From: Sphaerolaimus hirsutus
Lineage: Eukaryota > Nematoda > Chromadorea > Monhysterida > Sphaerolaimidae
Assembly (NCBI GenBank): GCA_964036195.1
Contig: OZ038458.1
Location: forward strand, 5,332,001-5,396,000
Length of the DNA: 64,000 nt
Reading direction: 5' to 3'
The position numbers and the translations under genes were made by a program. The notes beneath the pieces were generated by a model. That model had not been told where the DNA came from. It did not search any database and saw only the letters and a program-made list of their open reading frames with translations. Below are positions 1 to 11,664 of the stretch, piece by piece (the stretch's first letter is position 1; every line of letters begins with the position of its first letter).

Positions 1-3000
1 GCCATCATCCAATGACAATTTCCCACTATCAAAATCAAGCTGATTAACAGCGAAAAGGCACAAAAAGATTATTAAGGCCACCAGTGCAATGAATCCCGTA
101 ATTATAGCGTTTATGTAGAATATTGGCGATTGGCCAACTGTCGGTAAAAATGCAAATGGGGTACAAATCAAACAGGACATTGACCAGGCTGATTTTATCT
201 GAAAAGTGGAAGACTATTACACTAGATCATCTGAAAAACTCAGTTTTTAACACAGCAAAAAGGAATTTCAATATTTGTGTCAAAAATTTGCAGCGTTTGC
301 AGTAAGGTGCCCTAGCTCAAGTTGAAAATTCTATGTAACTGTTTGAACTGCGCGGCGAAAATTTTGAGACATTTGGCCAACACAAATTGTAATTAAAAAT
401 TGAAGACAGTTTCAAAGGGAATACATACAAAAAATTATTCCTCTAAAAATGTATTCTTTTTATGGTAGGCATTGTAAATACCAACCTTGCAAAACTGAGA
501 GACTTGAACAAAAACAGAAATGTGAACAACGACAAACCTGCCAATCACATTTAGCCAACTGACTATCCCAAATTGGCCAAAGCGACAAAATCGCCAAAAT
601 GGCGCTCAGAACCCATCGATGTTGAAACGTGAGCGCGAGTACAAACGGCGCACAAATGGCCAAAAGCGACCTTTGCAGTAATGATGCGTCTTTTAGAGTT
701 TCCGCGAGATGGTGTTTGGCTTCGGGCCAACTGATGCTGAGGTTTGTCTGAAAAATTTACATTGCATCAAATATTGTAAAAACAGTATTGTAAAACATGT
801 TGCAAAAATGGACAAACTCACAGGCCATTTTTCGGGGGCAAATACTTTCATGGCAGCACCAAACAAAAGCATTGGCGAGACACAATACACGTAGTCGAGC
901 CAGTCGGACCTAAAAACGAATTATACAGTTTGAATAAAACTACTTTTCAATATCGATGTTTTATCTGAACCACAATATTCGATATCGATATCCAATAGGG
1001 AAAAAATGGTCGACATTTGATATTTGTTCAAATTTTTCACATTTTTCAAATTGCTGTATCGAAACTCGGTATGAAAAAAAGAGTCGATATTCGATACGAC
1101 ATGTCTTTACCAATATCCACTCAACCACCGAAAAATCCCCCACCAGAAAAACCCCCTGCAAACAAACCCCATAATTCCGAGCACGCCGACAGCCAATCCA
1201 ATAAAAACCGACCCAAATTTAGTCGGTTTAAACAACGCGCCAGCCAAATGCCTGAATCTTTTCGGTCGCACGGCCACTGCGCACAGCAAAATGGACCAGG
1301 AAATGAATGTGGCAGCTATGCAAGTCGTTTGGAAGTGACGATTGTAGCTGCGAGGTGTGGAAGAACTCGGGAAATCAAATGCGATCACTTGACGCCGCAC
1401 ACACTAGTTTACTGCCAGCTAGTGTGGGCGGTAACATTCGGAAGATTACAAAATGTCTGCCTAGCACCAGGAGGAAGAAGTCCAGTACCTGTCAAATGTC
1501 ATGTAAAATATCAAACAAAATAAAAAAGAAAATATTTTGCTTGCTGAACTTTGCATGACAATTGACACTTTACATCAGTCAAGACAATTGGCTCTCTGCT
1601 TGGCATTTGTCATGATACTTGACAATTTTGTTTACACTTTACAGGGTCTGGGATTGGCACCAGGGATATCTTGAATTTTGACCCTCCAGAGGGTTGGATG
1701 GATAGCAAATCGCGCCTCCGGTAAGATAGATAGCTGAAAACAAAAATTTTTTGTGGGGGGAGTTACCCCCATGCCATTACCCCCGTCTCGCACACCCCGC
1801 CCATCCAATTAAAATTGCAGCGCAAAAAAAACCGACCGATGGAAATAATCAGTTCCATTGTGTAAAATGGGTACCGCTTGCAATGCCACTCTGGTGCCGG
1901 CTTCGAAACGACGCTGCGATTTCAGTCCTTCTAAGTCGCGATCGATAGCCGACAATCTGGGAAACGCAGAAATTCAGATTAATTTTATGTTTCACTAATG
2001 TGAATAGCACTATGTAATAGTACACGAAAATTGGGCCTCAGAATTTTTTTAGAGTCGAGAAAAGACACTTTACATGCTTGTCGGCCATCTCGGTAACAAA
2101 AAAAAACACACAACAAAAATTCACCCACCTGTCCCCCTCAGCCAGTGGCTCAAAATCTCTAAAAATCACACTAAAAGTTCTTTTTCTCCAAATCTCTCTA
2201 ACAGCTTCATATTGTTGTCTAGCCAATCTATAATTCGCAACAGCTGCGTGGAATTTATATCGGACACTGGTGGCGCCCATGTAAGATGTTGGCAGGGTGC
2301 CAAATGAATTTGTAGGGAGAGTTGTGCCGAGAAGGGCAGACATAAGTATGGCTAGATCCACCTATAGGGCGGGGGTAAAATTGAGATAGATTGACATTGA
2401 GATTGAGATGTGATGTTGCATATATTTACCGCAAACACTGGTTTACTAACAAAAGTAAACTAAAATTGGGTGCCCATAAATCAGCTTTGAAAGTATTTCA
2501 GTTTACCAGAGTGAATCATTTAAAATCTTCACAGACACGTCATTCTGGTAACCTCAAATGCGTTCAAAGCCAATTTATGCGTACACCAAAATTCAAGTTT
2601 AGTGTGTGCAACGCTATAGCAGAATGCAGTCATATTGCAAATTGTCACTATTGGTGTGATTTTGTGCATTTCACCAGTTTGAACTGATAAGATAAGGTCG
2701 AACAGCTGCTCACCCCAGGGACGTATCCAGGATTTTCGAGCGGGGGGGGGCTGCTTGTTTACGGAGGCCGGCGAGGGGGGGGCTCAGCCCCCCCCCCTCA
2801 AATTTTAGCTACATAGTGGCGGAATGGCGCCATGGCGCTGGCGCCATTTGTAGGCGCCACGCCATGGCGCCATTGGCGTTGGCGTCAGCGCCATGGAATG
2901 CTGTATATGTATGTAAATATACATACAAAACAGCAAAAAAACACAACATTGAGTGTATTTATAATGATTTGTGGCCACATGGAGCAAATCTGATGATAAT

Positions 3001-5865
3001 ACCTTATTTCTGGTGAAGAATGCGCGCTTGCGCGCAAAATTTTTTACGCTGACGTTGAAAAAGTCGCATTTTCCGGTCACTTTTTGGTCTCGTCCCGGGA
3101 GGGGGGGGGGCTGCAGCCCCCCCCGCCCCCCCCCCCCCTGGATACGGCCCTGGCTCACCCCACCAACTTGCAACAAGTCGCTCCTACTCTCTTCATTGAG
3201 CCACCAGCCTTGCTTATCAAAGTTTATTTTCCGCTCTATTGGCACGCTGCCAACATTTCCATTCGAAACACCAGCACCCCAAGCGACCACGGGCGTAAAT
3301 GTTTCGTGTTCAGTACCAGCGCCATGTGAACCCCAATCGGTCATTCCGTGATCCGCAGTGAAAACGAATAGGGTTGATGGTGAGGCTGCGTTCGGACAAT
3401 ATGGCGCCAATTTTTGGGGGAATTGAACTTGTGAACTTAAAAAGATAGGAACCAACATTCCGTTTCATTGTAGAAATTTCTTACTGCATTCACAACCATT
3501 TCCACACCCTTATCCACATTCTGAATGCACTTCAAATATTCTTCAGAGTGAGGCTTGTATCCATGGCCGGCCGTGTCCAAACCTAACAAATGTAGAAAGA
3601 GAACCAGTTTGTCATTTTGCAGCGCCAAAGTGTCATTTTGTCCATGTGCAGGGGTGGAGTTTGTGGATAAGAAAGCCTGGAGAAATGGGTGATGATGAAA
3701 TCGATATACCACACCTTTTTGCAATGAAAAGGACCGGCGCTACACTCAAAAGCTCGTCACAAAAAAGTTAATAACGACACAAATTCGTGCCTAGTAACCA
3801 AGCTCTGAAAGGCTCAAGCTTCGTCCAGTAAAGATATCAATTGTCTGATAGGACTCGAACTATCGGAAGTAATCGCCGTGAATTTGAATTTAAGTCGATG
3901 TTTCTGGGGGCACTTCCGCACCTTGTAAGTTGTAAACTGTCAAATGTCATGTAAGGTATCAATTAAAATTAAAATGAAAAGATTTCATCATTGAACCATT
4001 GACATTTTATCATTGAACTACTGAACACTTTCCATTACACTTTGCAAGTTGCAGGACTGCCACCTGGTGGGGGAAGTGCCATAGCCCACATCCGTAGCCA
4101 GAAATAATCAAAAACCAAAAATTCGAAAAGAGAACTAACAAGCACCCTACTAAACACCCATTCATCCAATTTGTATGGCTCCGCGCCAAAAAAGTCCTCC
4201 ATTTGGGCACCATATGAAAAGGTGCGCAATTTCCCGTCTGAAATTCCGCGGGAAAATAGTGGAACGATATCTGGACTGCCCCATGCGAATGCAGCTGATG
4301 ATCTGAGTATTTTGGTGTGAGAATTGTTTGTCAACTGAAAATACTCAATGTGCAAAGTGGCAGAGAAGTCATTGAGATGTCTTTTGAAGAGATTCGAGCT
4401 CAATAGAAATTTCAACCCTAACAAATATTTTATCGTGTAACAAACCCCCCTCCCCCTCACCCCGATTTCCATGTCAGCGACCACTGGCGTGCCTATATGC
4501 CAGAACAACCCACCCCTCCCCCGATTTATGTTCTTTCCTCATATCACTGCCATACGGTATACGGTAATAATTTTAAATCGACGACGTCATGTTGCCTCAG
4601 CAACTTATGGCGTCGTCAATATGTGAATGACAAACACGTACACCACGTGTACAACTGTCAGTCCGTGTGAAAAAGAAAAAAATCCCTGCCGACGAGGACT
4701 GAATTTTGTATGGGCTGCCAGTGCAGTCGTCAACTAAAACTCTATAGCTCAACGCATTCCCGCTAAACCTAACACCACCCAAAAAATTAAAACAAAAAAA
4801 ACTGAAAAACCCATCCCCAAGCACCTATTTATGACATGGTCGAATTCCACAGGATTCACACTCCAGCCCTTGGCGACTGCGCTAACATCTTCGCGCATTC
4901 CAGCGAGCAGGGCAACGTGTCCCGGGGGCACTCCCAGACCCTGTAAAATGCCCTGTAGAATGTCAAATGTCATGCAAAGTGTCAAAAGTGATGTGAAATG
5001 CCCTGTAAAATGGCAAACGTACTTTGGTAAATTTGGACTCTTTACAATGCATTTTACATGACTTTTAACACTTTGCATGATATTTGACAATTTGCAGGGC
5101 ATTTCACATTTTCTGGAAATGGCACCGGGCCGCGACTCTGTGGGCACGTGAGTGTGTGAAATGCCCCACGCGCTTTTGGAGGGCGCAGAAATTAGGGCGC
5201 TGTGAGGGGGAGTATGGTTATAATGATTTTTTTTCGATTGAGGTGTGCAATTTTTAGTTGTTCGATATAAAAAAAGCTTTATAATCAATGCGAAATCAAA
5301 TAATTGCGGTGTCGAGATTTGATCTTCTAAAAAGAAATTTTTGGTGGATTCAGTGTACACTGGAAGGTTTCTTTCCGTGTTCAATTCTTGAAGTACCATT
5401 TCCGCACCTGCGGAACCAAAATACTCAATGTACCATAAAACAACGCTTGTCTTCAAAGCGAATATGGTTAATTTTTGATTTATTCGAAACAATCGGACGT
5501 GGCAAGGCGCCAAACTCATAACAAACCGAAAATACTTCGCTCTGGACGCTAGATTGTCATAAAACGCATGCGCCCTCAATCCGTCAGCTACGAAAAGCAC
5601 CAAACGCTTCGCAGGCGCCGGCTTTACACCAACCTGAGAAAGACAAAATTTGGCATGCTGCCAAAGTCACAGAAAATCAAACAATCATTCAAAAACTGGC
5701 CTGTGTTCCTTCTAGGCCATGGATAACGGGTGATCTGTAATAAACATCGAAAATTGCGCCCAGTAGGAAGAGATGCAACGGCACAGCTATCAGCCATAGC
5801 TGAACACTGCTGCTTTTGGATAAGGATTTGGCATGGCGCCATGAAGCGTTCATTTGCGGCCACAT
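1..5865 (-). CDS. PIGN: GPI ethanolamine phosphate transferase 1 (PIG-N), partial at 3' end, 13 exons
   Basis: PIG-N adds ethanolamine phosphate to the first mannose of the GPI anchor in the ER membrane. Exons in transcript order: 5701-5865, 5527-5633, 5126-5199, 4825-4921 (or 4930), 4146-4302, 3457-3676, 3168-3385, 2129-2361, 1837-1956, 1168-1347, 822-909, 549-747 and 1-137. They give about 665 codons; the human protein has about 930 residues, so roughly the last 270 lie off the left edge. Visible motifs: an N-terminal membrane segment followed by [12 protein letters not shown], then FVADGLRA (about residue 70), [22 protein letters not shown], and [16 protein letters not shown] (about residue 283). 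These are the metal-binding blocks of the alkaline-phosphatase superfamily. Hydrophobic spans begin near residue 466. The start could be 5865 (chosen, upstream) or the in-frame ATG at 5853. Oddities: intron 1 has a GC donor, and intron 3 is a transposon copy with a non-AG end. Exon 12's donor (GTGATT at 548) was chosen by phase and is the least certain junction. Confidence 0.92.
1468..1661 (-). mobile_element. Diverged copy of the introner-like family inside PIGN intron 9
   Basis: Its left end on the gene strand reads GGTGCCAATCCCAGACCCTGT and the interior has TCAAATGTCATGTAAAATAT. The other end is eroded (GGTACTGGACTTCTTCCTCC). It lies inside the intron between exons 9 (1837) and 10 (1347), not at the splice sites. 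It may be an independent insertion or a decayed original intron later extended at both sides. Confidence 0.65.
2710..3152. repeat. Mobile-element copy, TATCCAGGATTTT...CTGGATACGGCCCTG family (copy 1)
   Basis: The copy starts GGGACGTATCCAGGATTTTCGAGCGGGG and ends CCCCCCCTGGATACGGCCCTG, inside PIGN intron 7 (2362-3167). It carries G-runs, a GCGCC hairpin (2818-2895), and a segment from CAGCAAAAAAACACAACATT onward that is nearly identical in the copy at 54018-55020. The two copies differ by a 0.55-kb insertion in the second. No protein was recognised. Confidence 0.75.
3905..4070 (-). mobile_element. Diverged introner-like copy inside PIGN intron 5
   Basis: On the gene strand it runs from CCAGGTGGCAGTCCTGC to GGAAGTGCCCCCAG, with GTCAAATGTCATGTAAGG inside. 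The intron itself is 3677-4145, so the copy is internal. The AG at 3905-3906 is a usable acceptor in principle, but the coding match resumes only at 3676 after TTTCTCCAG. Confidence 0.65.
4922..5125 (-). mobile_element. Introner-like element forming PIGN intron 3 (boundary unusual)
   Basis: On the gene strand the interval runs from GTGCCATTTCCAGAAAATG to CTGGGAGTGCCCCCGG, the ends shared with the introns at 56397 and 60720. It separates GAG TCG CGG CCC G from GA CAC GTT GCC, splitting the conserved ESRPGHVAL motif of PIG-N. Removing exactly this interval restores the motif but gives a GT-GG intron. Using the nearest AG (4931-4932) instead adds three residues (V-P-P) in frame before the glycine. 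The interior has family modules of the type GTCAAATGTCATGCAAAGTGTC. The element call is firm; the actual splice site is unresolved. Confidence 0.8.
5634..5700 (-). other. 67-bp GC-AG intron in PIGN
   Basis: Exon 1 ends ...GGA ACA CAG and exon 2 opens GTT GGT GTA AAG after TTTCTCAG. The only phase-0 donor that avoids the stop at 5690 is GCCAGT, so this is a GC-AG intron. The joined protein aligns across the junction with PIG-N (HG...then...[11 protein letters not shown]). The reading is inferred from phase; no transcript evidence is available. Confidence 0.7.
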
Positions 5866-7404
5866 TTCATTGCGCTGGTGAGTCGAATTCGTTCCGGTTC
5901 ACACAAAATCGGTTCCGGCAGAAATCTCAAAAACGGATTTTTTTCATTTTTGCTGCGGCACGAGTTTTGGATACGGCGTGGGAATCGAAATTTTGAAAAT
6001 GCTTTGCGCTGCATTTACAGTATACTCCAGTGACGTTACACCTTGCACGCGTGGTTTATATTGGAAGCGTGCCAACGTCATTTAATGCATGCGATTTATA
6101 TAAAAAGTTGAGAAATTCATCGCTGTTATAACTTTCTAAGTTAACGTATTACCAAAAATGTATTTTTTCACATTTTCAAAGAAATCGCGTACTTTAATTA
6201 TGTGGGCACGCTTCCAACGTGAGACATAAATCAGTGCGGGTGCAGGGTGTCATGTACGTTTCCTCCCGGGAAAATACCGGTACTCACTTACTCGCGTACG
6301 TTTTGAAAGTACGCGAGTACAGAAAACGTATTACAAATGTGCTTCTGTAGAGGCTTTTTTAAGGCATAAAGGTAAAAAAGCAGAGAAAAGCTATAAAAAT
6401 AGCCACAAAATATCAACAAAAAAAATTAAAAATATGCAAAAACACATTCACTAGTGAATTTGATGGTGAAAACGTTTGAAAATTAGTGATTTTGAGCGAA
6501 AATGGGGGAAAAAATTAGCTCAAAAATACCCACTTTTACGTGTTCCGGGGACGAAAGTAATAGCATATTTATTATTATTCAATATTAATATTTCCATATT
6601 TTTCAATTTTTAAATTAGTGATGCTGTTCACTGCATTAAATAGCCGATAAGTGGGAAGTGGAGTCGAAAAAACATGCATATCATACACTGTTTGAAAAAA
6701 AAACCAGTCCGTCAATGACAAACAACAAAATGTGAACGTGTGGTGATGAAAGTAAAATACAATGTAAAAAATCCCAAATATATACAATAGCGACTGTATG
6801 GCACTGACACCATTGGCACCAGCTGCCAAGAGCCAATCCCGAAACTGGAGAAGTAAACAACCACTTTACAAGTGAGAAGCTCAATTAAAAGCGAAGCACC
6901 AAATAAAGAAGTGACAAGTGATAATGAGTGATAAGTGGAAAAAAACGAATAACAAGTTAGACGAAAACGCAAAAAATACAACTTTTATCAGGGCGCTTAT
7001 TGTCTGGCGTTTGGACGCCCTTTGAAGGGTGCCATGGCGACATAGGCGCTTGACGCCCTTTTTCTGTGGCGTCGTGACAGCGCTTGGCGCCATTTTTTCT
7101 GGCACTTTTCCTTTCACTAATGATGAGTGTACATTGGTTTATACTGTGTGGTATTTATTTCATGTGGCGTTAGTGTAATAATCGATACACTTGTTCCGAA
7201 TTTGTGGATCGGCGCTGCGCACACTATTTAGTTTACTCACGCCAGTAAACTCGAAATTTGTGTTCTCATAAATCAGCTTTGAACATACTTGACGTTTAAC
7301 TTGAGCTTGTTTTTAAATCTTCGCAAACTGCAGATTGAAATTCAAACTCAAAATTTAAGTGAAATACGTTAAAAAGTTGATTTTTGGGTACGCAGTCTTG
7401 AGTA

Positions 7405-7722
7405 GTGATGTAGAAAGCGCCAGGACTTTGACGCCAAGCGCCAAAAGCGCTATGGCGTTTTTCTGACCCCGGCGCCAAGCGCCAATGGCGCCAGAAGCGC
7501 CATGGCGCTTTTTGCTTAGGCGTTAGCGCCAAGCGCCAGCGCCAGGGATGTTGTTCCCGGCACCCGGCAAAAATAGCACCAAGCGACAAAAGCGTCATGG
7601 CGCTTTTGGTGGGAATGGCGCCAAGCGCCAATGGCGCCGCAGCAAGATATCGCCAAGCGCCAAAAGCGCCATGGCGCTTTTTGCTTTGGCGCCAGCGCCA
7701 TGGCGCTTTTACATCACTAGTC
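7405..7722. repeat. GCGCC-rich hairpin element (MITE-like) with TAGTGATG ends
   Basis: Bounded by TAGTGATGTAGAAAGCGCC on the left and GGCGCTTTTACATCACTA on the right, which are reverse complements. The interior is built from repeats of GGCGCCAAGCGCCAAAAGCGCC and CATGGCGCTTTT. The same ends and modules recur at 39925-40140, 40655-40880 and 41889-41979, so the unit is a dispersed family. Confidence 0.8.
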
Positions 7723-8489
7723 TTGAGTTAACTGATGTTAGTAAACTAGCCGGTGCAGTAACAATGCTCACGTTTGTATTCAATTGTTCCTTTCATGATC
7801 TACCAGTACCGGTCGAAATTTTGCATAGATGTGATATTTACATTACCAAAGCTCTTCCAACGAATCCTCCAAACTTTGAAATGTGGAAGAAAAGGATATT
7901 TTGTGTCGACAGTGTCGACTCTGCTCAACAATGCTGTTTAACTTTTTTCTTCTTTTTTTTTCTTTTATTGAAGCTGTTATCAATTCAATAAATTTGGTAC
8001 CGTCATTCCATATGTATGTAGAAATGGGTTGTTCTTGTTAGTTCACTCCACCCATTTTTTTCCTGAAATTGCTCCCCTGAAACTATTATTTCACTTTTTG
8101 GTTTTTTGACTTAAAAAATTTTAAAAATAACTTGCTCTCTCTTGAAACAGTCCACCTGGGTTTTTCATTCTGTTCAGCACAGTTATGCATATTGTGTGTG
8201 AAGGAAAAGTATCCTGCTGAACCGGGCCGAAGGTACAAAGAATCCGTCTGCTAGTGTTTCATAAAGCACACACATAATCAATTTCGTTTACTGTAAAATT
8301 TCTTTTAAATGAATTACTTCTTTGCGTAAAAAATATAAGCATGCCATTCCACCTGTTCCACACTGTAAATATTCACAACATTGTGATGTCATCGCTGCTT
8401 CAAAACATCAAAATTTACCTGCAGGAATGATAAGCCAAATTCAAGTAGCACGCATGATTTTAGCTTCAGGCTGTGCGGCATAATGGCGC

Positions 8490-8690
8490 TGCGCACACTA
8501 GTTTACTCACGGTAAACTAAGGATTTAGTAAACCCATTTCTAAGCTTCTGAGCGGATCTGAGTTTACCGGAATGAACTACAGTTGACCGATATTAAAAAT
8601 AACTCATTTCAGTAAACTCAGATGCGCTCAGAAGCTGAAAAATGAGTTTACTAAATTCTTTTAGATTACCGTAGTCAACTAGTGTGCACA
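8490..8690. repeat. CACTAGTTTAC fold-back element
   Basis: Left end GCGCACACTAGTTTACTCACGG; right end GTCAACTAGTGTGCAC. The interior arms carry TAAACCCATTTCTAAGCTTCTGAGCG and its complement at 8600-8650. Related ends occur at 13010-13210, 33778-33994, 41310-41540, 52018-52228 and 58822-59045. Confidence 0.7.
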
Positions 8691-8748
8691 GGCACAATAA
8701 ATAGCCAAGTTATTTTTGTAGCTATTGCGTCGGAAAAATCCGGTCGAA

Positions 8749-9057
8749 ATGTCGAAAATCCTGTCTCACGGAGCCTGCATGTTTATATACCTGTGTTATA
8801 CATGTGTTGTGCTATTACCAATAATACTTATGATTGTGGGACTGATAATAATGATCGCCGGGTCATATTGGTGGATTCCATGTGTGGTTTTGGCAATATT
8901 TCTACTAAGCGTCATATTAGACTATTATTTGAAAAGGGCCATTCCGAAGGGTCACTATGACGCCTGCATGGCATCGATGTTCGTTTGTTGTTCATTTGTT
9001 CTTTTGTTGTCGTTTTTGAAAAAATTTGCTTCGATCGAAAGTCAGAGATCACACTAG
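8749..9057 (+). CDS. Small predicted membrane protein, unrecognised
   Basis: A single-exon ORF of 102 codons from ATG at 8749 to TAG at 9055. It is strongly hydrophobic, with about three membrane spans: FIYLCYTCVVLLPIILMIVG (about residues 12-31), the following IAGSYWWIPCVVLAIFLLSV (about 37-56), and a C-terminal MASMFVCCSFVLLLSFL. A basic DYYLKR lies between spans 2 and 3. A polyadenylation hexamer AATAAA lies at 9153, about 95 bases past the stop. I recognise no family. It could be a small gene, one exon of a larger gene, or a chance ORF in repeat-rich DNA; the hydrophobic pattern and nearby AATAAA are the only support. Confidence 0.35.
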   Translation: MSKILSHGACMFIYLCYTCVVLLPIILMIVGLIIMIAGSYWWIPCVVLAIFLLSVILDYYLKRAIPKGHYDACMASMFVCCSFVLLLSFLKKFASIESQRSH

Positions 9058-9432
9058 ATCGCAAATTCATGGTGGATTTCTCATCGACATAAAATGCATA
9101 AACAGTAACTGTAGTTCTGAACACCTTGGATCTTCTCACCGCCCATTTTTCTAATAAAGGTAAATATCTATGTTTTGGCACTCTTCCAACCATATTTCTA
9201 GCTGCTGCTCTATTGGAGGTGCCGTTCTATTGGAGAAATGTGCAATTACAATGTGCAATTCTATTACAAGAAATAAGGCACTTGTTCATGAAATGTGCAA
9301 TAGATGATATACGGTAAATTTGCCCTACTGTTTGCAGGTATTGCTGCGGCCTGCAAAATACCAAGGTAAGTGAACTTTAATCAGATGGAATACACACGGA
9401 AGCACTCCGTAAAAACACCTTTATTTTATACC

Positions 9433-9748
9433 TAAAGTCGGCGGACATTTCATCCTACAAAATCGGAGAGTTAGAATTCGCTCGTGAATAGAGCGAACAA
9501 CGAAACTTGTGTCCCACGCGGACGCTAGAAATTGACGAGAAATTTCAACGATTTTTAGCTAACTTTGAGTTTTCACTCTCATTTGTATAATACGCAACTG
9601 GTAACTGGGATAAGGGCCAAGTTTTCATACATGACCCGATCTATTCCAATGGTTCAAATATTGCGTCACAATACCTAATGCCGTCATGCACTCTCCACTG
9701 GAGAGATTGACGCAAATGTTTGTAGGGCGATACGTCTGCCGACTTTAC
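9433..9748 (+). mobile_element. CGGCGGAC-ended element, internally deleted copy
   Basis: Starts TAAAGTCGGCGGACATTTCA and ends ACGTCTGCCGACTTTA. It shares both flanks with the 622-bp copy at 12248-12870 but lacks the central ~300 bp, including the ORF remnant. This is the usual form of a non-autonomous deletion derivative. Confidence 0.8.
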
Positions 9749-11664
9749 CTAAATAAAGATTAAGGACGTTGTTAATTTTTCACAGGTAGAGCTGTTTTGC
9801 ATATCCCGCTACGGATTATATTCAGTTTCCACTGCAAAAAAGTGAGTTTTTGGTATGTCTTTTACAGTGTTGTCCAAATACATAAATGTAAAAAGTAGTT
9901 TTGGAAAACGTAAATGTAAATGTAAATACCTTTTCCAAATTAAAAGTATAAATACTAAAATGTAAGGTATTTTTAAAATACCGAGGAAAGCATAAAATAA
10001 AACGTAAATGAAAAAATTTGGACATCCTCTACAACGTTTTCAGTTGATGAATCTAAGCAGTAATTTCAGGTGCAGAGTAATTGCGGATGCAAATACCGTA
10101 TTTCTTCTAATAGAAGTTCACCTTTTTTCATCAACTTGTTTACCCGACATTCTATTCGAGACACCCTCCTATTGGAGACGTCACAGGCAGGGTTGGCAAA
10201 ATCTCAGAAAAAAAAATAAAATGGAAAATTGGAGAATAAAATAAAATAAAATGAAACTAAAATAAAATCAAAATAAAATACAATTTTTATACAGTTTTAG
10301 TAAAAAGAATTTTACAAAAACTAATCCTGGTCACAAACTAAAATATAAAATAACAATAAAATAGAAAATTGAAGAAAAAAAATAAAAATAAAATAAAACT
10401 TTTATACAATTTTTATACAATATTACCAAAATGAATTTTTATAATACCAACCCTGGTCACAGGCAGTGCATAGAATGATGATAAATCCATAGAGTTCATT
10501 CAACATTTGATGTTACAATGGAACAAAATCAATGGACAAAAGCCACTAAGCCACAGCGTCCGCTGCTGATATTTTTTGTTTTTTTTAAACTGATTTATAA
10601 TTAATTTCCATAAAAAAGGCTGCAAATATGTTTCAAAGTGTTGAATATAGGTAAACTGGACATAGGTGCATACAGTATCATGCTATCTACATAAATAGCA
10701 TGAATATAATGTGCAAATACATAAATACATGCACACTGAATTGTCAAATATTTGTGGGAAAATTTATAATATTTTTACGCTTTCTGGTACCCAGGTAATT
10801 GTGCCAGGAAAACGTAACAAAACGTAATGGTATTTTTGGAAAACATAAACGTAAATATAAATACCCGAATAACCGGGTATTTAGGGTAAACGTAAATACG
10901 TTTTTGCAACACTGGATTTTGATACTTTCGGTTTTCGAAACCACTAGAAATAGGCGTGTAAAAGCGTCAGAGCTTCTTGGCGCTTTTGGCGCTTGGCGCT
11001 AGTCTCCCATTGTAACAGAACCAGCACCCGTGGCGCTGGCGCTTAGCGCCATTTTTCATGTGGCGCTGTCGGTCAGAATAGCATTGTGGCGCTCATGGAG
11101 ATTGGCGCCAAAGTCATGGTGCATTTTAGCTAGGTACAATCAATGACAAAGCTGTCCATGGACCATGGAATGTCGACGAGCGCCACAGTGAAACCAAATA
11201 CCTACCTATTCAAAATTGAACACTTTGTATCATTTCATGTCCTGCTTTCAGGCTTTCATCTATTTTACACCTTCCAATCCAATAGCTCATGTTTAACCAA
11301 AACATTTCTGCAGGTTTAATAATATTCCTTCAATACCGGCTGTCCACACTCAAAATTTTGATGTTGCAACATTGCACAAAGAAATGGTACACAGTGTCAA
11401 TGAACATGTGGGCCAGGGTTACAGTGGTGACCCTAGATTGCAGGGGTATGCTGAATGTGATCGAAGGGAGGTGATCTATTGCTCTGAGAACCTATTTTGA
11501 TTGACCTGATGTGGTGCCAAAAGCGGCAAAAAAGGGCTCCATGGCGCGGCGAACTTTGGCGCTCTTTAATGGCTGAGCCGCTGTATCTATTTATAATCTA
11601 AATTATAAATGATCACATACCTAGGTATATACCTATGTACCTATTGAGCTACCTACAACATTTT

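Larger units (their letters stand above)
5866..8748. other. Intergenic region upstream of PIGN; repeats, no gene seen
   Basis: PIGN promoter side. Contains fragments of the AGTTGTTAAAA-type family (TACTCACTTACTCGCGTACG near 6280), a GCGCC hairpin at 7000-7100, the large GCGCC element at 7405-7722, and CACACTA-TTTAGTTTACTCACG fold-back arms at 7215-7260 and 8490-8690. A GC/CAAT/TATA arrangement could not be pinned down for PIGN. Confidence 0.6.

Noticed and set aside
4749..5603. 284-aa open frame on the minus strand running from PIGN exon 2 through introns and the element to past exon 4
   Set aside because: It reads through introns and the transposon; only the segments 5126-5199 and 4825-4930 match PIG-N. 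The open frame is fortuitous, although it shows that the element can be read through in frame.
5624..5863. 79-aa minus-strand ORF over PIGN exon 1
   Set aside because: Wrong frame; the neighbouring frame encodes the PIG-N N-terminus [12 protein letters not shown] and ends at a splice donor in phase.
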